A program made the translations under genes and the position numbers. Below are positions 1 to 5,908 of a stretch of DNA of 5,908 nt, piece after piece (position 1 is the stretch's first letter; every line of letters starts with the position of its first letter). The notes beneath the pieces are model-generated. The model was not told the origin of the DNA and searched no databases. It saw nothing but the letters and a program-made list of their open reading frames with translations. The DNA comes from Solirubrobacteraceae bacterium (GTDB lineage: Bacteria; Actinomycetota; Thermoleophilia; Solirubrobacterales; Solirubrobacteraceae). The stretch lies in the NCBI GenBank assembly GCA_025455895.1, contig JALOLQ010000162.1, positions 1 to 5,908 on the forward strand, written 5' to 3'.

Positions 1-98
1 GCGTCGAGCGCGTCTGGCGCGACATGCGCCTGAACCGGATCGGCGCGGGCACCGACGAGATCATGCTCGACGTGATCGGGCGCTCCTACGGGCTGTAG
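1..98 (+). CDS. Acyl-CoA dehydrogenase, C-terminal fragment (5' end outside window)
   Basis: Reading from base 3 gives the last 31 residues of a protein, ending at the TAG at 96-98. The tail contains RIGAGTDEIM followed by LDVIGRSYGL, which is the C-terminal signature of flavin-dependent acyl-CoA dehydrogenases. In the family this region lies beside the FAD and the acyl-CoA thioester. The medium-chain type catalytic Glu (the E of EGT) is replaced by Ala here (GAGT). Such enzymes usually take their base from an earlier helix, as in isovaleryl- and long-chain acyl-CoA dehydrogenases, but that part is outside the window. The tail closely resembles the end of the complete paralogue at 3166-4353 (IGGGTDEIM, ILGRTMGL). 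Family assignment is confident; substrate is unknown. Confidence 0.9.
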   Translation, partial: VERVWRDMRLNRIGAGTDEIMLDVIGRSYGL

Positions 99-118
99 CG
101 CGGGCGCGGGCGGCGCGA

Positions 119-131
119 TAGCGTCGCCCGC
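119..131 (+). promoter_or_regulatory. Putative -10 box TAGCGT for a leaderless transcript
   Basis: TAGCGT at 119-124 matches the actinobacterial TAnnnT -10 pattern. It is followed by exactly 7 bases and then the ATG at 132, the spacing expected if transcription starts at the A of the start codon. No -35 hexamer is recognisable, and no Shine-Dalgarno sequence fits between the box and the ATG. Bases 106-112 (GCGGGCG) can pair with 125-131 (CGCCCGC), so this 33-bp gap could also form a hairpin that terminates the upstream dehydrogenase transcript. Confidence 0.5.
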
Positions 132-443
132 ATGCTCCTCACCGTCACCGTCCGCCGGTTGAAGCCCGGCACCTACGACGCCTTCCGCGCGGCGGTGGTG
201 CCCGACCCGTGGCCGCCGATCCTGAAGTCGATCCAGGTCCTGCGCAGCCAGGAGGACCCGGACGAGGTCTGCACGCTCGGGACGCTCGACGTGAGCCCCG
301 AGGAGCTCGAGGCGCTGCGCGACCAGCCGGAGTTCCTGCTCGCCGAGGCCGCGCGGCTCGAGCGCGTGTCGGCGTTCGCGGACACCGTCGTCGTCAACGA
401 GGTCTTCGAGCTGGCCGAGGAGCTCAGCCCGCCGGGGGCCTGA
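132..443 (+). CDS. Small conserved protein, probable dimeric alpha-beta barrel (ABM-like)
   Basis: This is a 103-residue protein with no signal peptide or membrane segment, so it is probably cytosolic. It opens with a beta-strand carrying LTVTVRRLKPGTYDAFRAA (residues 3-21), the strand-then-helix start typical of antibiotic-biosynthesis-monooxygenase-like (dimeric alpha-beta barrel) proteins. A strand around residues 46-54 (VCTLGTLDV) follows, then a helix beginning SPEELEALRDQPEFL and a final strand around residues 84-93. The length fits a single ferredoxin-like domain that would dimerise. No catalytic residues can be assigned and the substrate is unknown. The ATG at 132 is favoured because a TAGCGT box sits 7 bases upstream. 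The SnoaL-like gene starts 5 bases after this stop, so the two are probably co-transcribed and translationally coupled. Their position behind an acyl-CoA dehydrogenase gene suggests a catabolic accessory role, which is inference. Confidence 0.75.
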   Translation: MLLTVTVRRLKPGTYDAFRAAVVPDPWPPILKSIQVLRSQEDPDEVCTLGTLDVSPEELEALRDQPEFLLAEAARLERVSAFADTVVVNEVFELAEELSPPGA

Positions 444-448
444 GCGCG

Positions 449-877
449 ATGGGCGCGCACGCCGATCACGTCCGCTCCTACTACGCGGCCCTGAACACGG
501 GCGACGCCGCCGCCGTCGCCGCGCACTTCACCGAGGACGCCGTCCACTGGTACACGCGCCGGCCGCCCTCGCGCGGCGCGGCGCAGATCGGCGAGCACAC
601 GCAGCTGGCGGTCGAGCACCTGCGGGCGGTGTGGACGATCGAGCACCTCGTCGAGGGCGAGGACGAGGTCGTGATCGAGTGGACGATGGCCTGGGACCAC
701 CCGCGCACCGGCGAGCGCTGCCTGGACCGCGGCGCGGAGTTCCTGGCCTTCGAGGGCGAGCGGATCGGCGAGGTCCGCGCCTACTACTCGCGCGACGGCG
801 ACCTCCAGGGCTTCGACCACGCCGCGCGCGGCCACACCGTGCTCGGCGGCCCGCCCTCGGCGTCGAGTGGGCGATAG
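449..877 (+). CDS. SnoaL-like / nuclear transport factor 2 (NTF2) family protein
   Basis: This is a 142-residue protein with the NTF2-like cone fold pattern. The N-terminal helix (HVRSYYAALNTGDAAAVAA, about residues 7-25) leads into HFTEDAVHW, the characteristic helix-loop-strand of SnoaL-like proteins. Further strands lie around residues 73-83 (EVVIEWTMAWD) and 96-114 (AEFLAFEGERIGEVRAYYS). Family members include polyketide cyclases, ketosteroid isomerases, limonene-epoxide hydrolases and many uncharacterised binders of small hydrophobic ligands. An acid-base pair cannot be assigned safely here. The ATG at 449 is 5 bases after the preceding stop and lacks a clear Shine-Dalgarno sequence, which fits translational coupling. 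The C-terminal tail after about residue 127 (RGHTVLGGPPSASSGR) looks like an extension. Its DNA is one copy of a near-identical 25-bp repeat found again just downstream. The gene ends directly in a hairpin. Confidence 0.8.
   Translation: MGAHADHVRSYYAALNTGDAAAVAAHFTEDAVHWYTRRPPSRGAAQIGEHTQLAVEHLRAVWTIEHLVEGEDEVVIEWTMAWDHPRTGERCLDRGAEFLAFEGERIGEVRAYYSRDGDLQGFDHAARGHTVLGGPPSASSGR
826..850 (+). repeat. Imperfect 25-bp direct repeat, copy 1
   Basis: This stretch matches 924-948 at 23 of 25 positions, with differences at the seventh and thirteenth bases and a shared end GTGCTCGGCGGC. If a 2-base gap is allowed, similarity extends left to 821 versus 921. This copy codes for part of the SnoaL-like protein's C-terminal tail (RGHTVLGG). 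In such GC-rich DNA, chance or codon preference cannot be excluded. Confidence 0.6.
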
Positions 878-895
878 TGCGCCTCCACGGCGCAC
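877..895. terminator. Perfect hairpin between convergent genes, candidate terminator
   Basis: GTGCGCC (877-883) and GGCGCAC (889-895) form a perfect 7-bp stem with a 5-base loop (TCCAC). The hairpin begins on the last base of the SnoaL-like TAG and is followed by AAACG rather than a T tract on the plus strand. It lies 35 bp beyond the stop of the convergent minus-strand gene. Its position suggests a bidirectional, U-tract-poor terminator. The rest of 896-929 shows no other clear feature. Confidence 0.55.
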
Positions 896-923
896 AAACG
901 ACCGCTCGACGCGCTGGGGGGCC

Positions 924-948
924 GCGCGGTCACACGGTGCTCGGCGGC
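924..948 (+). repeat. Imperfect 25-bp direct repeat, copy 2
   Basis: This is the second copy of the sequence at 826-850, 98 bp downstream and in the same orientation. It overlaps the 3' end of the minus-strand DUF3750-like gene. Read on that strand, it supplies the last codons (PPSTV) and the TGA stop at 930-932. The two copies therefore form the C-terminal tails of two convergent genes, read from opposite strands. Confidence 0.6.
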
Positions 949-1529
949 TGACGCGCCGCCACGGCGAGCCCCGCGTCCCAGCCGGGTGCGCGCCCGCCGG
1001 CGGGCAGCCGTGCGCGGCCCGGGTCGATCCCGGCGCGCGCGATGAGCCACGCGACGACCGAGTTCGAGTTCCACATCTCCCCCGCGCCCAGCTCGTCGCG
1101 GCCCCAGACCGGGGTCGGGACCTGCGGGACGAGGCTGAGCAGGCGGGCGGCGGTCGCCGGGTCGTCGCTCAGCCGCTGCGGGCTCGCGACCGCCTCGTCG
1201 CGGTCCGGGATCACTCCTCCGGCCCAGCGGCGCACCTCGTAGCGAAAGAGCGCGCTGCGGCCCGCCCAGCGCGTGCCGACCGGCCCGGACGCGACCGCGC
1301 CGCGGTCGCCCGGCGGGCCGCCGAGCACCGGCGCGACCTCGATCACGACGAGCGCCGAGCCGTCGCCGGCCTCGAGCGCAGCGTGGTAGAGGTCGCGCAC
1401 CGGGCGGCCCGTGCGGCGCGCCACGAGCGCCTCGTAGACGCGGCCGTTCCAGCGCACCGAGCGCCCGCCCGCGCCGAGCGGCAGCCACCAGAGATCGACC
1501 ACGCCGGGCGGTTGGGGGCTCGGGCTCAC
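930..1529 (-). CDS. DUF3750-like conserved protein
   Basis: From a GTG at 1529 this gives 199 residues. The motif order resembles DUF3750: a conserved His (YHAALE, H49), then RYEV (96-99), then a loop leading to MWNSNSVVAWL (152-162, compare the family PGPNSNTF motif), then a Leu-Pro and GRAPGWDAGL (175-188, compare the family LP..AIGKDY tail). The assignment comes from remembered motif order, not a search. The order, an early His and a later Asn-Ser-Asn-Ser segment, recalls circularly permuted papain-like folds. No Cys is present at the expected nucleophile site, so hydrolase activity should not be assumed. No signal peptide or membrane segment is visible. The start is uncertain: ATG at 1550 would overlap the neighbouring gene's start, and GTG at 1502 is also possible. 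GTG at 1529 is chosen because CAACCT lies 7 bases upstream. Confidence 0.65.
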   Translation of the reverse strand: MSPSPQPPGVVDLWWLPLGAGGRSVRWNGRVYEALVARRTGRPVRDLYHAALEAGDGSALVVIEVAPVLGGPPGDRGAVASGPVGTRWAGRSALFRYEVRRWAGGVIPDRDEAVASPQRLSDDPATAARLLSLVPQVPTPVWGRDELGAGEMWNSNSVVAWLIARAGIDPGRARLPAGGRAPGWDAGLAVAARQPPSTV

Positions 1530-1548
1530 GCCGGATAGGTTGCCGCAC
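1512..1548 (+). promoter_or_regulatory. Putative leaderless promoter of the HerA-like ATPase gene
   Basis: TTGGGG at 1512-1517 resembles a -35 element. After an 18-base spacer comes TAGGTT (1536-1541), matching the TAnnnT -10 pattern. A further 7 bases (GCCGCAC) lead to the ATG at 1549, so transcription would start at or next to the start codon. The -35 lies inside the start region of the divergent minus-strand gene, so the two genes are likely to affect each other's expression. Confidence 0.55.
1530..1542 (-). promoter_or_regulatory. Possible minus-strand -10 box overlapping the divergent promoter
   Basis: On the minus strand, CAACCT (1542 down to 1537) sits exactly 7 bases before the GTG at 1529. 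It matches the TAnnnT pattern at only two of three key positions, and no -35 is seen. It shares five base pairs with the plus-strand TAGGTT box. This is weak evidence, included because it affects the choice of start for the minus-strand gene. Confidence 0.25.
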
Positions 1549-3072
1549 ATGCCCGAGCGCCCGGACTTCGCCGCCACGATCACCGCCGCCTACGCCTCCG
1601 AGGGTCCCGCGATCGACCTCGGGCGCGGGGTCCTGGACGGTGAGCTGCACCGCGACGCCGTGGTGCGGGCGCCGCTGGCGATGCTGACCCGCCACGGGCT
1701 GATCGCCGGCGCGACCGGGACCGGCAAGACGAAGACGCTCCAGGGGATCGCCGAGCAGCTCTCGGCGGCGGGCGTGCCGGTCGTCGTCGCCGACATGAAG
1801 GGCGACCTCACCGGTCTGCTCGAGCCGGGCGCCGCCGACGGCCCGGGCGCGAAGCGCAGCGCCGACCTCGGGATCCCGTGGGAGCCCTCCGGCTTCCCGG
1901 TCGAGCTGTTCTCGATCGGCGGCATCGGGCCGGGCGTGCCGATCCGCGCGACCGTGAGCGACTTCGGTCCGCAGCTGCTCGCCAAGGTCCTGCGCGCGAA
2001 CGCCACCCAGGAGTCGAGCCTCGCGCTCGTCTTCCACTACGCCGACCAGAAGGGTCTGCCGCTGCTCGACCTCGCCGACCTGCGCGCCCTGCTGACGTGG
2101 CTGGACTCGAAGGACGGCAAGGCCGACCTCGAGGGGATCGGCGGGCTCTCCAAGCAGACGGTCGGCGTGCTGCTGCGCAACCTCGTCGCGCTCGAGACCG
2201 GCGGCGGGACCGAGTTCTTCGGCGAGCCGCAGCTCGACATCGCCGACCTGCTGCGCACCGCCGGCGACGGGCGCGGCGTGATCTCGTGCGTCGAGCTGGC
2301 GGCGGTCCAGGACCGCCCGCAGCTCTTCTCGACGGTGCTGATGTGGCTCGTCGCGGAGCTGTTCGAGACGCTGCCCGAGGAGGGCGACGTCGAGCAGCCG
2401 AAGCTCGTCTTCTTCCTCGACGAGGCGCACCTGCTGTTCGACGAGGCGAGCGAGGCGTTCACCGAATCGGTGACGCAGACGGTGCGCCTGATCCGCTCCA
2501 AGGGGATCGGCGTCTTCTTCGTCACCCAGTCGCCGAAGGACATCCCGGCCGACGTGCTCGGCCAGCTCGGCAACCGGATCCAGCACGCGCTGCGGGCGTT
2601 CACGCCGGACGACCAGAAGGCGCTGAACGCGGCGGTGAAGACCTACCCGAAGTCCGACTTCTACGACGTCGAGCGCCTGCTCCAGGAGCTGGGGATCGGC
2701 GAGGCGGCGGTCACGATCCTCGACGAGAAGGGCGTGCCGACCCCCGTCGTGCACAGCCGCCTGCCGGGCACGCGCTCGCTCATGGACACCGCGAGCGCGG
2801 ATCTCGCCCAGGCGGCGCAGGCCTCGCCGCTCTGGGCGCGCTACGGCGCGCCCACCGACGCGCAGAGCGCACGCGAGCTGCTCGCCGAGCGGATGGCGGC
2901 GGCGAGCGCGCCGCCGACCGCCGAGGCCGAGAAGCCCGCTCCGCCGAAGCCGAAGGCCCCGTCGGGCGGGGCGGGCGACACGATCGGGGACTTCCTGGGC
3001 AGCAGCCAGGGCAAGCAGCTGCAGAAGGAGGTCGTGCGCGGGATCTTCGGGATGCTCAAGAAGCGGCTGTGA
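1549..3072 (+). CDS. HerA-like helicase/ATPase, DUF853 (YjgR) family
   Basis: This 507-residue P-loop ATPase has about the usual length for YjgR/DUF853 proteins. The Walker A motif GATGTGKT is at residues 54-61 and Walker B LVFFLDEAH at 286-294 (D291, E292). VTQSP (about 325-329) matches the polar sensor position, and NRIQHALRAF from residue 342 carries a likely arginine finger (R343). These place it in the FtsK/HerA branch of hexameric motor ATPases. The biochemical role of YjgR-type proteins is poorly defined. After about residue 455 comes an Ala/Pro/Lys-rich linker, then a basic C-terminal segment (KQLQKEVVRGIFGMLKKRL), as in relatives. A TTG at 1540 could extend the reading frame by three codons, but it lies inside the TAGGTT box, so ATG 1549 is preferred. 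No NurA or other nuclease partner is adjacent. The gene is divergent from the DUF3750-like gene and reads as a single-gene unit. Confidence 0.92.
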   Translation: MPERPDFAATITAAYASEGPAIDLGRGVLDGELHRDAVVRAPLAMLTRHGLIAGATGTGKTKTLQGIAEQLSAAGVPVVVADMKGDLTGLLEPGAADGPGAKRSADLGIPWEPSGFPVELFSIGGIGPGVPIRATVSDFGPQLLAKVLRANATQESSLALVFHYADQKGLPLLDLADLRALLTWLDSKDGKADLEGIGGLSKQTVGVLLRNLVALETGGGTEFFGEPQLDIADLLRTAGDGRGVISCVELAAVQDRPQLFSTVLMWLVAELFETLPEEGDVEQPKLVFFLDEAHLLFDEASEAFTESVTQTVRLIRSKGIGVFFVTQSPKDIPADVLGQLGNRIQHALRAFTPDDQKALNAAVKTYPKSDFYDVERLLQELGIGEAAVTILDEKGVPTPVVHSRLPGTRSLMDTASADLAQAAQASPLWARYGAPTDAQSARELLAERMAAASAPPTAEAEKPAPPKPKAPSGGAGDTIGDFLGSSQGKQLQKEVVRGIFGMLKKRL

Positions 3073-3085
3073 GGCGTCGGTCCGC

Positions 3086-3108
3086 CTGATCCGGCCTTCC
3101 CCGATCAG
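3086..3108. other. Inverted repeat in intergenic region (operator or weak terminator)
   Basis: CTGATC (3086-3091) and GATCAG (3103-3108) form a 6-bp inverted repeat. After a C-C mismatch the stem can add GG/CC around a 5-base loop. It lies 14 bp after the ATPase stop codon and about 40 bp upstream of the next TAGCGT box. It could be a weak terminator for the ATPase gene or an operator upstream of the acyl-CoA dehydrogenase gene. A second inverted repeat, GCGATC/GATCGC (3118-3123 with 3132-3137), follows. Neither role is proven. Confidence 0.35.
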
Positions 3109-3149
3109 CTCGGTGAGGCGATCGTCGCCCGGATCGCAGCGACTCGCGG

Positions 3150-3165
3150 TAGCGTCCGCGCCCTC
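3150..3165 (+). promoter_or_regulatory. Putative -10 box TAGCGT upstream of the acyl-CoA dehydrogenase gene
   Basis: TAGCGT at 3150-3155 is identical to the box before the gene at 132. Ten bases separate it from the ATG at 3166, giving a leader of about three bases or none. No -35 hexamer is evident and there is no Shine-Dalgarno sequence upstream of the ATG. Confidence 0.45.
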
Positions 3166-4352
<1,187 letters not shown>

Positions 4353-4353
<1 letters not shown>

Positions 4354-4390
4354 GGCCGCGTGGGGCGCCCGGGCGGGCGCCCCACGGCCC
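4353..4390. terminator. Strong GC-rich hairpin between convergent genes, bidirectional terminator
   Basis: GGGCC (4353-4357) pairs with GGCCC (4386-4390), and GTGGGGCGCCC (4360-4370) pairs with GGGCGCCCCAC (4375-4385). The loop is GGGC, with a 2-base bulge at 4358-4359. This gives 16 base pairs in total. The hairpin starts on the last base of the acyl-CoA dehydrogenase TAG and ends 3 bases before the convergent gene's stop. There is no T tract on either strand, as is common for terminators in very GC-rich actinobacteria. Confidence 0.8.
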
Positions 4391-4393
4391 CCG

Positions 4394-5908
4394 TCACGGC
4401 AGCGGCGGCAGCGCCGGCGTGATCGTGATCCGGCCCTCGCCGCCGACCGGGTAGTCGGTCGCCCTGACCAGCCCGCCGAGGCCGCCGCCGGCGACCGGAT
4501 CGACGAGGTAGTCCTCGAGCGCCTGCTGGTAGGCGACCGGCGTCGGGCTGTAGCCGGCCGGGAACGGGTAGCAGTCGCCGCCCTTGGCGAGGAAGTCGGT
4601 CGTCGCGACGACGACGTCGGGGCCGGGCACGACGGCGCCGCCGTCGACGATCAGCGTCCCGTCGTCGAGCTGGACGCGGCGCACGCGCTCGCCGGGCGGC
4701 GAGGTCACCGCGCAGGTGCTGCTCGTGAGGCGCGCCTGGCGGCTCGTGTCGACCTCGACCTTCATCCCGCCGATCTGCGCGAAGCGCCCGGCGCTCGAGA
4801 GCTGCGCCCGGGTCACGCTCACCGTCGCGATCAGGTTGTCGAACGGCAGGATGTCGAACGTCTGCCCCTCGGACAGCGGGCCGGCCGCGATGACGTTGCT
4901 GTTGCGGATGCCGCCGCCGTTGGTGATCGCGACGTCCGGGTCGCGGCCGAGCTTGCGCGCGGCGTGCAGGAAGCCGTCGGCGACGAGGTTGCCGAGGTTC
5001 GCCTCGCGGCGGCGGATCGGATCCGGGTTGCGGCCGTCGAGCGGGACCTCGCTGGTGGCGAGGACGTTCGCGTTCAGCGCCGCGCGGTAGGCCGCCAGCG
5101 GCGTGTCGATCGCGGTGACGAGCGCCGGGTCGGGCGCCGCGACGTCCGGGTCGGCGTCGCGGCCGCTGACGCGCACCGGGCCGCTGAGCCCGTCGTCGAT
5201 CGTCCGGATCCGCCCGCGGTGGTCGAAGTCGAGCGTCAGCCGCCCGACGTAGCGGTACTCGCCCTGCGTCGTGACGATCGGCACGGCGCGGCCGCGGGCG
5301 TCGGTGACGAGCTTCGGGTACGGGCCGGCCGGCGGCGTCGAGGACGGCGGGTTCGGGATCAGCGTGTCGTCCGGGTTGGCGAGCAGCTCGTCCCCGCCGC
5401 CGGCGATGACGACGTCCACCCCGCGCAGCTGCGGGATCAGCGCCTCCTCCGAGGCGATGCCCTGGAGGTGGCTGGAGAGGACGATCTTGTTCACGCCGCG
5501 GCGCCGCAGGTCGCGCACCGCGCGCTGCGTGACGCCGGCGAGGTCCTCGTCGACGCCGATGTTCGGCCCGGGCGAGGAGATCGAGCGGATCAGCGGCGTC
5601 GTCAGGCCGATCACGCCGATCCGGTCGCCTCCGCGGCGGACGATCGTCCACGGGCGGATGTCGCGGCGCACCGCCCGCAGCGCGGGCTCGCCGCGGACGT
5701 CGAGGTTCGCGCTGAGGAACGTCGTGTCCGACGTGAATCCGGAGATGAAGTCGGCGAGCGCCGCCGGGCCGAAGTCGAAGTCGTGGTTGCCGAGCGTCAT
5801 CGCGTCGATGCCGATCGCGCTGCCCGCGATCGCGTCGTACCACGGCACGCCGTTGGCGAACGAGGCGTTGAGGTTCAGCCCGGCGAGGAAGTTGTCACCG
5901 CTCGAGAC
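4394..5908 (-). CDS. 5'-nucleotidase/UshA-family metallophosphatase, N-terminus outside window
   Basis: The visible 504 residues (numbered from base 5908) cover most of a two-domain 5'-nucleotidase, a family that hydrolyses nucleotides or related phosphoesters, usually outside the cytoplasm. The metallophosphatase domain shows GDN (residues 4-6), GNHDFDFG (40-47) and SSHLQG (H147). The expected GGH(S/T)H or GGHSQ metal motif reads GGGDE (170-174). The C-terminal nucleotide-binding domain has NLGNLVADG (304-312), NGGGIR (330-335), PFDN (355-358) and DFLAKGGD (438-445). F356, N358, F439 and D445 match nucleotide-contact positions in UshA. A helical stretch after VTRAQL (Q369, L370) seems to be missing. 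Two Cys, in STCAV and GGDCY, could form a disulfide. The frame stays open to the window edge with GDN still inside. The first metal motif (DxH) and any signal peptide must therefore lie beyond it, and the GTG at 5848 is not the start. Confidence 0.9.
   Translation of the reverse strand, partial: VSSGDNFLAGLNLNASFANGVPWYDAIAGSAIGIDAMTLGNHDFDFGPAALADFISGFTSDTTFLSANLDVRGEPALRAVRRDIRPWTIVRRGGDRIGVIGLTTPLIRSISSPGPNIGVDEDLAGVTQRAVRDLRRRGVNKIVLSSHLQGIASEEALIPQLRGVDVVIAGGGDELLANPDDTLIPNPPSSTPPAGPYPKLVTDARGRAVPIVTTQGEYRYVGRLTLDFDHRGRIRTIDDGLSGPVRVSGRDADPDVAAPDPALVTAIDTPLAAYRAALNANVLATSEVPLDGRNPDPIRRREANLGNLVADGFLHAARKLGRDPDVAITNGGGIRNSNVIAAGPLSEGQTFDILPFDNLIATVSVTRAQLSSAGRFAQIGGMKVEVDTSRQARLTSSTCAVTSPPGERVRRVQLDDGTLIVDGGAVVPGPDVVVATTDFLAKGGDCYPFPAGYSPTPVAYQQALEDYLVDPVAGGGLGGLVRATDYPVGGEGRITITPALPPLP

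Noticed and set aside
209..448. Upstream extension of the SnoaL-like reading frame into the preceding gene
   Set aside because: The extension is Arg/Ala/Gly-rich out-of-frame translation of the gene at 132-443. NTF2-like homology begins at the ATG at 449.
1540..1548. TTG at 1540 as start of the ATPase
   Set aside because: It falls inside the TAGGTT box and adds only three residues. The ATG at 1549 has the 7-base spacing seen for another gene in the window.
1549..3072. HerA-like ATPase as part of an antiviral defence system
   Set aside because: Known HerA-based systems carry an adjacent nuclease or Sir2-type effector. The neighbours here are a DUF3750-like gene and an acyl-CoA dehydrogenase, and the protein fits the YjgR/DUF853 type.
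5846..5848. GTG at 5848 as start of the 5'-nucleotidase
   Set aside because: The frame remains open upstream to the window edge and encodes family sequence there, including the GDN motif at 5899-5891, so the gene starts outside the window.

Overview
This 5.9 kb window is very GC-rich. Its genes use almost only G or C at third codon positions and start without Shine-Dalgarno sequences. Three plus-strand genes have a TAGCGT or TAGGTT box just upstream of the ATG, which looks like leaderless or near-leaderless transcription. With the protein flavour, this suggests a high-GC actinobacterium, most likely of the Thermoleophilia/Solirubrobacterales type. That placement is inference, not a sequence match.

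Layout. Bases 1-98 (+) are the C-terminus of an acyl-CoA dehydrogenase. Next come a 103-residue protein that looks like a dimeric alpha-beta barrel (132-443, +) and, 5 bases later, a SnoaL/NTF2-like protein (449-877, +). A perfect hairpin at 877-895 separates this block from a convergent DUF3750-like gene (930-1529, -). That gene diverges, only 19 bp away, from a YjgR/DUF853 HerA-like ATPase (1549-3072, +). A 93-bp intergenic region with small palindromes and a TAGCGT box precedes a complete acyl-CoA dehydrogenase (3166-4353, +). A long GC-rich hairpin (4353-4390) lies between it and a convergent 5'-nucleotidase/UshA-type metallophosphatase (4394 to the window end, -), whose N-terminus is outside the window.

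How the genes relate. The two acyl-CoA dehydrogenases and the small SnoaL-like and barrel proteins fit a lipid, steroid or aromatic acyl-CoA catabolic neighbourhood, but no substrate can be read from the sequence. The ATPase, the DUF3750-like protein and the nucleotidase look like independent housekeeping or accessory genes. I found no CRISPR array, transposase, integrase, tRNA or rRNA. The HerA-like ATPase has no NurA, Sir2 or nuclease partner here, so I do not call a defence system. I see no convincing undescribed multi-gene system.

The points most worth a second look are: the nucleotidase, which has Gly-Gly-Gly-Asp-Glu where the metal-binding GGH motif is expected and seems to lack a helix in its C-terminal domain; the fixed spacing of the TAGnnT boxes, including overlapping divergent -10 elements; and a near-identical 25-bp repeat that forms the 3' tails of two convergent genes.
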